A DNA stretch of 64,000 nucleotides from Blastococcus sp. URHD0036. Its GTDB lineage: Bacteria; Actinomycetota; Actinomycetes; Mycobacteriales; Geodermatophilaceae. Location of the stretch: positions 1-64,000 of the forward strand of contig NZ_JNIK01000003.1 in assembly GCF_000701365.1 (NCBI RefSeq), read 5' to 3'. Each line of letters starts with the position of its first letter. The first letter of the stretch is position 1. A program made the position numbers and the translations under genes. Shown here one piece after another: positions 16,162-24,292 of this stretch. The notes beneath the pieces are model-generated. The model was given only the letters and a program-made list of their open reading frames with translations, ran no database searches and was not told the origin of the DNA.

Positions 16162-17400
16162 ATGCGCAAACGAGGTCTGGCAGCGATGGGCGCCCTGTGC
16201 GCGATGAGTCTCGTGCTCGCCGCCTGCGGCAGTGACGACGAGTCCGACGGCGGCGGTGGGGGCGGTGGCGGGGGCGGCGGAGGCGGCACGCTCGACATCG
16301 GGTTCCTGACCTCGTCGAGCGGACCCAACGCAACCGCCGCCCAGGCGTCGGTCCGCGGGGCGCAGGCCCGCTTGGATGCCTACGAGGAGGCCGGCGAGGG
16401 GTGCGCCGGCGACGTCGACTTCACCCTCGTCCAGGGGGACGACGCCTCCAGTGCCCAGGGGGCGCTGGCCGGCGCGCAGAAGCTGATCCAGCAGGACGAG
16501 GTGTTCGCCCTCATCGAGGTCTCCCCGTTCTTCCCGGGCGCCGCTCCGTACCTGACGTCGCAGGGCAGCAGCACCCCGGTGTTCGGCGGCGCGTTCGACG
16601 GTGCCGAGGAGTGGAGCAACACCGACGACAACATGTTCGCCAACGGCTACGTCCCCAACTACGAGGCGGTGTACAGCACCGCCGGCGACTTCCTGAAGTC
16701 CCAGGGCGCCACCAAGGTCGCCGGGATCGCGTACGTGAGCCCGAGTTCGCAGGCCGCCCTGACCGGCGGCTTCGCCTCCATCGAGGCAGCCGGCCTGCAG
16801 ACCGGCTACTCCAACAACAGCGTCCAGTTCGGCAGCACGGACGTCGGGCCCCTGGTCCTGGGCATCCTCGACTCCGGTGACGACGCGGTGTACACCACGA
16901 TCAACTTCGACACGTCGCTGGCGCTGGTCGCCGGCCTGCGCCAGGCCGGCTGGGACGGCACGTTCATCTCGCCGACCGGCTACGGCGCCGACCTGCTCGG
17001 CTCCGAGCCGGCGGTGCAGGTGGCCCAGGGCGTGATCTTCTCCAACTCCTGGACCCCGGTCGAGGAGAGCACCGAGGGCGGCGACGCCATGAAGGCCGCC
17101 CTGCAGGCGGCCGGCAACGAGTCGGGCATCCCGGGCTACTACGAGAGCCAGGGCTACTTCGGCGCCGACATGATGCTGTACGCGCTCGAGAAGGCCGGCT
17201 GCGACGCCTCGCAGGCGGACGTCATCTCGACGATGCAGCAGGACGAGGGATGGGACGCCGACGGCCTGTTCCCGACGCCCGTCTCGCAGACCACCACGGA
17301 GTACGACGAGAACTGCCTGTTCTTCGTGGAGTTGCAGGGCAACGAGTTCGTCCCGGTCGAGGGCGGCGACCCGGTCTGCGGGACGCGGATCGACGGCTGA
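16162..17400 (+). CDS. LivK-type substrate-binding lipoprotein
   Basis: A 412-residue exported periplasmic-binding-fold protein of the branched-chain amino acid/amide/aromatic acid group (Peripla_BP_6). The signal peptide ends in lipobox LVLAAC, with Cys at ~22 expected to be lipidated. A run of 13 glycines (residues ~32-44) then links the anchor to the binding domain, which starts TLDIGFLTSSSGPNA. It would deliver a ligand to an ABC importer, but no LivHMGF permease or ATPase genes are nearby. Its place behind site F suggests uptake of the island's substrate. GGGAG lies 9 nt before the ATG. Confidence 0.86.
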   Translation: MRKRGLAAMGALCAMSLVLAACGSDDESDGGGGGGGGGGGGGTLDIGFLTSSSGPNATAAQASVRGAQARLDAYEEAGEGCAGDVDFTLVQGDDASSAQGALAGAQKLIQQDEVFALIEVSPFFPGAAPYLTSQGSSTPVFGGAFDGAEEWSNTDDNMFANGYVPNYEAVYSTAGDFLKSQGATKVAGIAYVSPSSQAALTGGFASIEAAGLQTGYSNNSVQFGSTDVGPLVLGILDSGDDAVYTTINFDTSLALVAGLRQAGWDGTFISPTGYGADLLGSEPAVQVAQGVIFSNSWTPVEESTEGGDAMKAALQAAGNESGIPGYYESQGYFGADMMLYALEKAGCDASQADVISTMQQDEGWDADGLFPTPVSQTTTEYDENCLFFVELQGNEFVPVEGGDPVCGTRIDG

Positions 17401-17417
17401 TCCGCACCTCACGGGCG

Positions 17418-17449
17418 CCGGTGCCCGCTCCGTCCGGAGCGGGCACCGG
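17418..17449 (+). terminator. Hairpin after the binding lipoprotein
   Basis: Perfect 15-bp arms CCGGTGCCCGCTCCG (17418-17432) and its complement (17435-17449) with a 2-nt loop start 18 bp after the stop. No T-run follows, as is common in high-GC actinobacteria. Confidence 0.65.
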
Positions 17450-17489
17450 TGCGATCCACGGCGACCCAGCGCAGACGAAGGGACTCGAT

Positions 17490-17807
17490 GTGGGCAGCGC
17501 GCCTCACCCGGACGTCTTCCGGGCTCTGGCCGACCCCGTCCGCTGGGCGCTCCTGGAGCGCCTGTCCCGCGAGCCCGAAGTGGCGCGGAAGGACCTGTAC
17601 GAAGCGCTGGCCCTGCCCCAGACCGCCCTCTCCTACCACCTCCACGTCCTCCTGGACGCCGGGCTCGTCGAGATCCGCAAGGACGGTCGCAAGCTGTACT
17701 GCAGGCTCTCCCATCGGACCCTGTCTGCACTGCAGGACGCACTCGGGGGTCTGACGCCGTGTGACGAGGCAGCGCGGGGTGACTCACTCGATGCTGCTCG
17801 CCCTTGA
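17490..17807 (+). CDS. ArsR-family helix-turn-helix regulator
   Basis: A 105-residue winged-helix repressor-type protein. It begins with HPDVFRALADPVRWALLERL, typical of ArsR, followed by recognition helix LPQTALSYHLHVLLDAGLVE and the wing IRKDGRKLYCRL. There is no obvious metal-binding Cys cluster in alpha-3, so the inducer is unlikely to be a classical metal through that site. The GTG at 17490 is preceded by GAAGGGA with 7 nt spacing; the in-frame region upstream overlaps the previous gene and is rejected. The neighbour 120 bp downstream is a DHFR-like protein, a frequent companion of small ArsR/HxlR regulators. Confidence 0.82.
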   Translation: MGSAPHPDVFRALADPVRWALLERLSREPEVARKDLYEALALPQTALSYHLHVLLDAGLVEIRKDGRKLYCRLSHRTLSALQDALGGLTPCDEAARGDSLDAARP

Positions 17808-17927
17808 TGGCCGAACGCCGTCGCGTGGGGGACAGGCGCCGACAGCTGTGGTTCCGAAGGGCCGATGACCCCGTGACGGGAGCGGAGTCTGAGGGATGAC
17901 CGACACGTCGAGCCCAGGAGACCTCCG

Positions 17928-18575
17928 ATGTCCGCGACCGTCTCGTACATGTCCATGTCCCTGGACGGCTTCATCGCCGGACCGGACGCGGGCCCGGGCA
18001 ACGGGCTCGGCGACGGCGGGGAGCGCCTGCACGAGTGGGTGCTGACCGGCGCCGCGAACGATGACGGGACCGGGACTCCCGCCCTCGTGCAGGGCGGGGT
18101 CAACGGCCGGATCGTCGACGAGTTCATGTCCACCGGAGCAGTCGTCGCGGGTCGGGGGACGTTCGAGCCGGCCGGCGGCTGGGGCGGGGACCACCACGAC
18201 GGCGTCCCGATCTTCATCCTGAGTCGCCGGGACCCCGGCATCGACATCACGGCGTGGCCGCTGGTGACCTACCTGGACGACGTCGGCACCGCCATGGCGC
18301 AGGCCAAGGAGGCCGCCGGTGACAGGAACGTCCTCGTGCACGGGGCGGCGGTCACCCAGCTGGCGCTGGCGGCAGGTGTCCTCGACGAGCTGGAGATCCA
18401 CCTCGTCCCGGTCCTGCTGGGCGGGGGGCGTCGGCTGTTCGGCGACCAGGGCCCCCACGATGTCGAACTCGACCGGACGCGGGTGCTGCACGGAGAGGAC
18501 GGCGTCACGCACCTGCACTTCCGCGTGAGACACGGCGTGGAAGCCGATCAGAGTTCGACGCGGCGCGTCTCGTAG
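17928..18575 (+). CDS. Dihydrofolate reductase family / RibD C-terminal-like protein
   Basis: A 215-residue protein of the RibD_C/DHFR-like group. It starts with SYMSMSLDGFIAGPDAG, typical of this family, includes an NADPH-side GAVVAGRGTFE segment and ends with ELEIHLVPVLLGGGRRLF. These proteins are NADPH-dependent reductases of largely unknown substrates. AGGAG sits 7 nt before the ATG. The 3' end overlaps the convergent response regulator by 28 bp. It may be cotranscribed with the ArsR gene 120 bp upstream. Confidence 0.82.
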   Translation: MSATVSYMSMSLDGFIAGPDAGPGNGLGDGGERLHEWVLTGAANDDGTGTPALVQGGVNGRIVDEFMSTGAVVAGRGTFEPAGGWGGDHHDGVPIFILSRRDPGIDITAWPLVTYLDDVGTAMAQAKEAAGDRNVLVHGAAVTQLALAAGVLDELEIHLVPVLLGGGRRLFGDQGPHDVELDRTRVLHGEDGVTHLHFRVRHGVEADQSSTRRVS

Positions 18576-19204
18576 GCCCACATGACGATCTCGACCCGGT
18601 TGCGGGCGTGCAGCTTGCGCATCAGGGCAGCGATGTGTGTCTTGACGGTGCTGAGGCTGATGGCCAGCTCGTCGCCGATCTCGCTGTTGGTCCTCCCGCG
18701 CGCGGCAGCGAGCAGCACCTGTTCCTCCCGAGCCGTCAGCGGCTCGACGGGCTCGGGTGGCACCGGGCGTGCGCGGCTGGTGGCGAAGGAGGACAGGAGC
18801 CGCGCGGTGATGTTCGGGGCGATCAGCGCGTCGCCACGGGCGGCGGCGTGCACGGCCTGGGCGAGCAGGTCGGCGCCGGCGTCCTTGAGCAGGAACCCGC
18901 GGGCGCCTGCCTTCAGCGCGCCGTAGACGTACTCGTCGAGGTCGAAGGTGGTGATCACGACGACGGCCATCGGGTCCACGACATCGGGTCCGGCGAGCTG
19001 CCGGGTGGCCTCGATCCCGTCGACGTCCGGCATGCGGATGTCCAGCAGGCACACATCGGGTCGCAGCGCACGCGCCAGGGCGATCGCCTGTCGGCCGTCA
19101 GCGGCCTCGCCGACGACGGTGATGCCCGGCTGGGCGTCCAGGATCATGCACAGCCCCGCCCGGACGATGTCCTGGTCGTCCGCGACGAGCACGCGGACGG
19201 TCAT
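18548..19204 (-). CDS. NarL/LuxR-type response regulator
   Basis: A 218-residue two-component regulator. The receiver domain (1-120) has acidic pocket DD near residue 9, phosphoacceptor Asp in CLLDIRMPDVDG and conserved Lys in GFLLKDAG. The C-terminal LuxR helix-turn-helix reads LTAREEQVLLAAARGRTNSE followed by LSTVKTHIAALMRKLHARNR. Its ATG overlaps the stop of the kinase gene (ATGA), marking an operonic partner. The 3' end overlaps the convergent DHFR-like gene. Targets are unknown. Confidence 0.9.
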   Translation of the reverse strand: MTVRVLVADDQDIVRAGLCMILDAQPGITVVGEAADGRQAIALARALRPDVCLLDIRMPDVDGIEATRQLAGPDVVDPMAVVVITTFDLDEYVYGALKAGARGFLLKDAGADLLAQAVHAAARGDALIAPNITARLLSSFATSRARPVPPEPVEPLTAREEQVLLAAARGRTNSEIGDELAISLSTVKTHIAALMRKLHARNRVEIVMWAYETRRVEL

Positions 19205-20328
19205 GACGCACGCACCGTGGACGGCAGCGCGGCGTCGACGCTCCAGCCGCCGGCCGGGTCGGGTCCCGCCCGGAGGCTGCCTCCGATCAGGCTCGCGCGT
19301 TCCGCCATGCCGCGCAGCCCGAAGCCAGCAGTTGCGGCCGCGGGTTGCGCGCCGTCGTCGTGCACGCGCAGGCGCACCCGGCCGTGGGACGCGGTGACGT
19401 CGACGGTGACCTCGGTGGCCCCGGATGCGTGCCGCGTCGCGTTGGTGACCGCCTCGGCGGCGATCAGGTAGAGGGCGGTGCTGACCGCCGGGTCCACGGC
19501 GTCGACGTTCCCGGAGACCTGCACGCGGACGCCCAGCACCTCACCGCCCGGCCGGGCGAGCCGCTCGATGTCCGCCACGCCCCGGCGGGGGGCGAGATCG
19601 GCGTCGGTCCCGTCGCGCAGCACGCCCACGAGCGCCCGCATCTCATGGAGGGTCCTGGACGCCTCCTCCTCGATGGTGACCAGCGTGGCCAGCGCGCGTG
19701 CGGGATCTGCGGCCGACAGCGCGCGACCTGCCTGCGCCTGGACCGCGATCGCCGAGACGCGGTGCCCGACGGTGTCGTGCAGCTCGCGGGCCAGCTCGTT
19801 GCGCTGACGCAACCGCACCTGCTCGATCTCGCGGACGCGGCTCGTGGTGCGGTAGCGCACTGCCGCGCCGAGGGCGGCCGAGAACAGGAAGAAGGCGTAG
19901 CCGGCGACCTTCTCCGCGGGTGAGGTCGGGTCCACCACCAGGGTGACGGGCAGCCAGACGAGGACGATGCCGAGTCCGAGGGCAGCCTCGCGGCCCGCCC
20001 CCCAGCGCAGGAGGGCGTAGGGCAGCACGAGCACCCCGGCGATGCTCTGCAGGCCGGTGACGTCGACGGTCACGATCCTCGCGACGTCGAAGGCGAGGAG
20101 GGTCCCGAACGCGACGGCGACCGCGGCCAGCGGGTGCGTGCGCCGCCACATCAGGCACGCCGCGACGACCAGGCTCACGCCGAGGACCAGGGGCGCCCAC
20201 GCCTTGTCCTCGCGCAGCAGCACCTCGGCGAACGAGCCCGTGACGAGGACCGCCACGAGCGCCCAGTCCCGCCAGACCCGCACAGGCGGGCGATCCGGTC
20301 GCGGCTCGGCCCACAACGCAGCCAGCAT
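19201..20328 (-). CDS. Sensor histidine kinase, HisKA_3 type
   Basis: A 375-residue membrane kinase. About five transmembrane segments occupy residues ~20-155, then the dimerisation/phosphoacceptor helix has His in RNELARELHDTVGHRVSAIA. The ATPase domain shows N-box AAEAVTNATRHASG and G-box GFGLRGMAERASLIGG. It lacks an obvious extracytoplasmic sensor domain, so it may sense within the membrane. It is translationally coupled to the response regulator downstream. Confidence 0.9.
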   Translation of the reverse strand: MLAALWAEPRPDRPPVRVWRDWALVAVLVTGSFAEVLLREDKAWAPLVLGVSLVVAACLMWRRTHPLAAVAVAFGTLLAFDVARIVTVDVTGLQSIAGVLVLPYALLRWGAGREAALGLGIVLVWLPVTLVVDPTSPAEKVAGYAFFLFSAALGAAVRYRTTSRVREIEQVRLRQRNELARELHDTVGHRVSAIAVQAQAGRALSAADPARALATLVTIEEEASRTLHEMRALVGVLRDGTDADLAPRRGVADIERLARPGGEVLGVRVQVSGNVDAVDPAVSTALYLIAAEAVTNATRHASGATEVTVDVTASHGRVRLRVHDDGAQPAAATAGFGLRGMAERASLIGGSLRAGPDPAGGWSVDAALPSTVRAS

Positions 20329-20515
20329 GTTCCCCCCTCGCCGCCAACCTAGAGGGGTCGCCGCGGGGGCGGATCAGCCGAAAGTACGGCGGATGTCCCG
20401 TCCCGACGGCCAGGGCAGCTGGAGCCCGCAGGCGGATGTGTCGCCGGTCGACGCCGGCCACGGTGAGGACGTCGACCGAGCCGCCCTGGCCGGCCGCCAG
20501 CATCGAGGAGAACCG

Positions 20516-20995
20516 ATGACCAGAAGCAGCACGACCGCCGGCGCGTTCGAGCAGGCGCGGCTCCCGGTACAGGCCAGGCTCGCCGCGGCCTGGACCAGCT
20601 TCATGTTCCTCTACATCTACGTCGACTACCTCCACCTGTACAAGCCCGGGAGCATCGACGAGATCCGGAGCGGCGTCGTCCACGAGTTCGACACCGGCCC
20701 GACCTTCGTCGGCCTCGCGCTCACGCTCGTGGCCGTCCCGATCCTCATGATCGTGCTCTCCACGACGCTGCCCGCCCGGGTCAACCGCGGCACCAACCTC
20801 GTCGTGGCAGCGCTCTACATCCCGGTCTCGATGTACAACGTGGCCGGCGAGGAGTCGTGGGACTACGCCTACTTCTACGGCTTCTCCATCGGACTCGAGG
20901 TGCTGCTCCTGGCCTACGTCCTGCGCGCCGCGTGGACCTGGCCCCGGACCACCGGAGCCACCGCCGACCGCGACCTCGCCCAGGCCCGGGGGTGA
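20516..20995 (+). CDS. Small multi-pass membrane protein (DUF6326-like)
   Basis: A 159-residue protein with four predicted membrane helices: SFMFLYIYVDYLHLY, FVGLALTLVAVPILMIVL, TNLVVAALYIPVSMYNV and FSIGLEVLLLAYVLRAAW. The first helix with its YVDYLHLYKPGSIDEI extension recalls the DUF6326 family of small membrane proteins of unknown function; this identification is tentative. GAGGAG precedes ATG 20516 by 5 nt, rejecting the longer open frame that begins at 20042 inside the kinase gene. It is transcribed divergently from the two-component system. Confidence 0.75.
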   Translation: MTRSSTTAGAFEQARLPVQARLAAAWTSFMFLYIYVDYLHLYKPGSIDEIRSGVVHEFDTGPTFVGLALTLVAVPILMIVLSTTLPARVNRGTNLVVAALYIPVSMYNVAGEESWDYAYFYGFSIGLEVLLLAYVLRAAWTWPRTTGATADRDLAQARG

Positions 20996-21094
20996 CGATC
21001 GAGGCAGGCCCGGTCGCAGGACGAGTGGTCCTCCTCAGCTGGAGATCCCGTTCCCACCTAACCTTCGTGGAACTGCACTCACACGGGGGTCGGC

Positions 21095-21439
21095 ATGGGA
21101 AAGCGCTTCAATCCACCGCCCAACTGGCCGGCTCCACCGGAGGGCTGGTCGCCGCCCGAGGGCTGGCAGCCGGACCCGGCGTGGGGCCCGCCACCGCCGG
21201 GATGGCAGCTGTGGGTGGCGGACGAGCCGCGCGGACTGTTCGCGCGACTCGTCGGCCGCAGCCCCTCGTCGCGGCCGCCCCGCGCCATCGATCCGTCAGC
21301 ACCCGCGGCCCCCGCGGCACTGGCCGTGGAGCCGCCGACCACGTTCGCCCGCAACCTCCCGCCGGTCCCCCCGTCGCCTCGTCCAGCGCCGACACCGCCG
21401 GACCGCGGGACGGCCCCGTCACAGGACGCCCAGAGTTGA
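21095..21439 (+). CDS. Proline/tryptophan-rich small protein
   Basis: A 114-residue protein. The N-terminal half holds repeated Pro-Gly-Trp units (APPEGWSPPEGWQPDPAWG, then PPPPGWQLW), a short motif found at the ends of many actinobacterial membrane-associated proteins and possibly a ligand for small adaptor domains. The C-terminal half is low-complexity Ala/Pro/Arg. There is no membrane helix. GGGGGTCGGC precedes ATG 21095. Function is unknown. Confidence 0.6.
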   Translation: MGKRFNPPPNWPAPPEGWSPPEGWQPDPAWGPPPPGWQLWVADEPRGLFARLVGRSPSSRPPRAIDPSAPAAPAALAVEPPTTFARNLPPVPPSPRPAPTPPDRGTAPSQDAQS

Positions 21440-21476
21440 GTTCGAGCGCTCCGCCGGTCTCGAGGGACGTGCGGTG

Positions 21477-22097
21477 CTACGGGCCGGCCTGCGTGACCGG
21501 GCGGCCGGCGAGGGCCGTCATGACCTCGACGGCGGCGTCCCAGTACCGCTCGTAGTGGTACGGGTCGGCGTTGCGCTGGGTGCGGTGCGCGGCGATGGTG
21601 GGCGGGAGGGCCTGCCAGTCCGGCACCTGCCGCAGCGCCCGGAAGAAGTTGGTCGCGCTGGTGGTGGGGTCCATCCGATCCGCGTACGTCCCCCAGGCCC
21701 CGTTGGCCCGTTGCTGGAACAACCCGCGCGAGTCGGGACCGACGGCGTCCCCGCGGTCCAGGACCCGGAGCGAGGACTCCCCCATCGCGGTCATGACGCC
21801 GATCGTCTGCGCGCAGGTGTCCAGGCCCAGCGCCTGACCCGCGTTCACGATCGCGGCCGCATGGGCCAGTTGCTCGGCGCCGTAGCCGGCGACCGGACCC
21901 TCCGGCACCGCTGCGACGTCCACCCGGATCCCGGCCTCGGCCACGGCGCACTGCGGTGACGAGGGCATCTCCCCTCCCGTCCGGCGAGGAACCACCACGA
22001 GCAGCGCGACCGCCAGTAGGCCCGCGACCAGGACGACGACGAGCGGTCCCTGCGGCCACCACGGAGGTCGCCCGACCCGACGGGACTCGGACGGCAT
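21477..22097 (-). CDS. Membrane-anchored lytic-transglycosylase-like protein
   Basis: A 206-residue protein with a single N-terminal membrane helix (PLVVVLVAGLLAVALLVVV) and an extracytoplasmic domain. Residues ~75-190 read IVNAGQALGLDTCAQTIGVM, MGESSLRVLD, GPDSRGLFQQRANGAWGTYA and IAAHRTQRNADPYHYERYW, matching lysozyme-like/SLT-type domains in actinobacterial cell-wall and conjugation proteins, with Glu in GESS as candidate acid. It probably acts on peptidoglycan. GAGGGAGCAGG precedes the ATG at 22097. It is convergent with the Pro-rich gene and divergent from the downstream thioesterase. Confidence 0.75.
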   Translation of the reverse strand: MPSESRRVGRPPWWPQGPLVVVLVAGLLAVALLVVVPRRTGGEMPSSPQCAVAEAGIRVDVAAVPEGPVAGYGAEQLAHAAAIVNAGQALGLDTCAQTIGVMTAMGESSLRVLDRGDAVGPDSRGLFQQRANGAWGTYADRMDPTTSATNFFRALRQVPDWQALPPTIAAHRTQRNADPYHYERYWDAAVEVMTALAGRPVTQAGP

Positions 22098-22226
22098 CCT
22101 GCTCCCTCGTTCGCCTGCTGGGACACCTCCCCAACGAACGAGCCGACGCCGGGGTCCCCGACGGAGCTGACGCCGGACTTGCGAGGATCCCGCGGTGCAC
22201 AGCGCTGAGCGGGCCGGCTCCACGGC

Positions 22227-23093
22227 ATGACCGGGTTCGAGGAGCTGCTGGAGCTGGAGCGGACCGGCGAGGCGACGTTCCGGGCGGCCGGGCACGGGCG
22301 GACCGGCACGAACCTCGCCTTCGGCGGCGCCGCGGTCGCGCAGTCCCTCATGGCGGCGGCCCGGACGGCGGACCCGGGCCGGGGAGTCCACTCCCTGCAC
22401 GCCTACTTCCTGCGGTCGGCCGAAGCGACGGCGCCGACGACGTTCCGGGTCGAGCCGATCCGGGACGGCGGCAGCTACACGACGCGCACCGTCACCGCCG
22501 AGCAGGACCACGGCGTCGTCCTCCGGTTGACCGCGTCGTTCTCCGTGCCCGAGGAGGGGATGGAGCACCAGGTGCCCGTGCTGGACGCCCCGGGCCCGGA
22601 GGACTCACCAGGCACGGCGGAGGCGGGCGCGGCAGCCACCGGGACGGTCCGCGAGTGGTTCGAGACCGTCTCCCGGCGCCACCCGTTCGAGCTGCGCTTC
22701 GCGACCGAGTTGCCACGGCTGGCCGCCGGCCGCGGGGAGAGCGCGCCGCCACGGCAGCGCCTGTGGCTGCGTGCGCGCGACCCGCTGCCCGACGACGACC
22801 TCCTGCACGCCTGCGCGCTGGCGTACGCGTCGGACATCCTGCTGCTGTCGACCACCCTGGCCCCGCACGCGACGATGATCGGCGCCCCCGGGATCTCCGC
22901 CGCGAGCCTCGACCACGCGGTGTGGTTCCACCGCCCCGTCCGGGCCGACCAGTGGCTCTTCTACGACCAGGAGAGCCCCTGGGCCGGCGGCGGTCGCGCC
23001 CTCGGGCAGGGGCGGCTCTTCGACCGGAGCGGCCGGCTGGCCGCCACCGTCGTCCAGGAGGGCATGATCCGGCGCCGCCCGGCGGCCGAGTAG
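22227..23093 (+). CDS. Acyl-CoA thioesterase II (TesB-like), second copy
   Basis: A 288-residue double hot-dog thioesterase. The N-terminal domain contains LAFGGAAVAQSLMAAARTA and SLHAYFLRSAEATAP, both family hallmarks. The C-terminal domain contains YASDILLLSTTLAPH, SLDHAVWFHRPVRADQW and QEGMIRRR. It is closer to classical TesB than the copy at 410-1261 because it keeps the SLHAYFLR block intact. It would hydrolyse medium/long-chain acyl-CoA. It lies alone, divergent from the lytic-transglycosylase-like gene, without the operator-like motif of the 1-17 kb island. Confidence 0.88.
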   Translation: MTGFEELLELERTGEATFRAAGHGRTGTNLAFGGAAVAQSLMAAARTADPGRGVHSLHAYFLRSAEATAPTTFRVEPIRDGGSYTTRTVTAEQDHGVVLRLTASFSVPEEGMEHQVPVLDAPGPEDSPGTAEAGAAATGTVREWFETVSRRHPFELRFATELPRLAAGRGESAPPRQRLWLRARDPLPDDDLLHACALAYASDILLLSTTLAPHATMIGAPGISAASLDHAVWFHRPVRADQWLFYDQESPWAGGGRALGQGRLFDRSGRLAATVVQEGMIRRRPAAE

Positions 23094-23215
23094 GCAGCGT
23101 GGTCGACACGAGCGGGCGGTCACCACCACGCCCGAGCGCTGAGTTCGGCAGGGCCCGGCCGTCCCAGTGAGAGGAAGCCCGCACGAGGCGGCTCTCCGTG
23201 GACGAGGAGTGGGCG

Positions 23216-24040
23216 ATGAACCCGATGGCGCGCCGGATGTTCGAGCTCACCGAGCCGATCGGTGCCCTCCCCTACTCGGCCGACGACCCGAACGAGACGA
23301 TGTTCGCCCTCGGGTTCACGAACTTCTGGGACACCTACTTCGCCGGGCGGGCCGCACCCCTGGGCATCGTCCCGGCGGAGGTGGTCGACGCGCTCTTCTA
23401 CAACTTCGCTCCTGGCGAGGTGGCCCGCCACATCCCGTCGGTGTGGAGCACGACCACCCCGGAAGCCGCCCTCGCCGCCCGGTGGGAGGGCTGCACCAAC
23501 GCCCTCCGGCGGATCCTCGGCCACCACGTCGACTCCCCCGCGTTCGCCCGGGCCACCGACCTGCTGACGAGGGCCGCGACCAGCGCTCCGGTCGAGGGCC
23601 GCCCCATGTACGCCGCGCTGCGCGCGCTGCCGTTCCCCGAGGAGGGGGCGACCCGCCTCTTCCACGCGGCGTCGCTGCTCCGCGAGCACCGCGGCGACGG
23701 GCACATCGCGGCGCTGATGACCGAGGGCATCGGCGGGCTGGAGGCCCACGTGCTCTTCGCCCTCGGCATGGAGATGCCGGCGGAGCGGTTCGGGCGCATC
23801 CACCACCTCCCGGCGGCGCAGATCGCTGCCGTCGTCGACGGCATGCGCGACCGCGGCCTCATCGGGGACGACGGGTGGCTGAGCGAGCAGGGGCGGGCGG
23901 TCCGGCAGCGGGTCGAGGACCGCACCGACGACCTGGCGGCGGCGCCGTACCGGTGTCTCGAGCCCGCGGAACTCGACGAGCTCCAGGCCGTCCTGGAACC
24001 GTTGGCGGCGCTGCTGGTCGCCGACCAGGACTTCGGCTGA
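23216..24040 (+). CDS. SCO6745-like helix-turn-helix protein
   Basis: About 274 residues resembling the actinobacterial SCO6745 family. It starts NPMARRMFELTEPIGALPY, has a helical core with FTNFWDTYFAGRAAPLG and FYNFAPGEVARHIPSVW, and the C-terminal third has a winged-helix-like IHHLPAAQIAAVVDGMRDRG and LIGDDGWLSEQGRAVR. Function is unknown; members are often annotated as MarR-like. I prefer ATG 23216, with GAGGAG 6 nt upstream, over GTG 23198, which has a weaker GAGG site; the difference is six residues. Confidence 0.78.
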   Translation: MNPMARRMFELTEPIGALPYSADDPNETMFALGFTNFWDTYFAGRAAPLGIVPAEVVDALFYNFAPGEVARHIPSVWSTTTPEAALAARWEGCTNALRRILGHHVDSPAFARATDLLTRAATSAPVEGRPMYAALRALPFPEEGATRLFHAASLLREHRGDGHIAALMTEGIGGLEAHVLFALGMEMPAERFGRIHHLPAAQIAAVVDGMRDRGLIGDDGWLSEQGRAVRQRVEDRTDDLAAAPYRCLEPAELDELQAVLEPLAALLVADQDFG

Positions 24041-24292
24041 CGACTGCCGGCCGCGGCGACGGACCGCGCGGGTCCGCGGGCCCGGCGGTGGCTGCTGGTG
24101 AACAGCCCGGCCACGGCCCCCGCTCCTGGCGGCGTCCGCGCTGCCGGCAGGCGAGCCGCGGGCCGTCGTCCGGCCCGGAACCCCGTAGCCGGTGACCTAG
24201 GCTCCCGCCGGGCCGGCTCGGCAGGAGTCGCGGGGGCACGGACACCCCCGTCCCGCCGGAGCGCAGGCCGTACATCTCAGCGAGGGAGCGAC

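Noticed and set aside
18548-18575. 28-bp convergent overlap of two genes as a sign of error
   Set aside because: Both C-termini look normal for their families and such overlaps are common in dense actinobacterial chromosomes.
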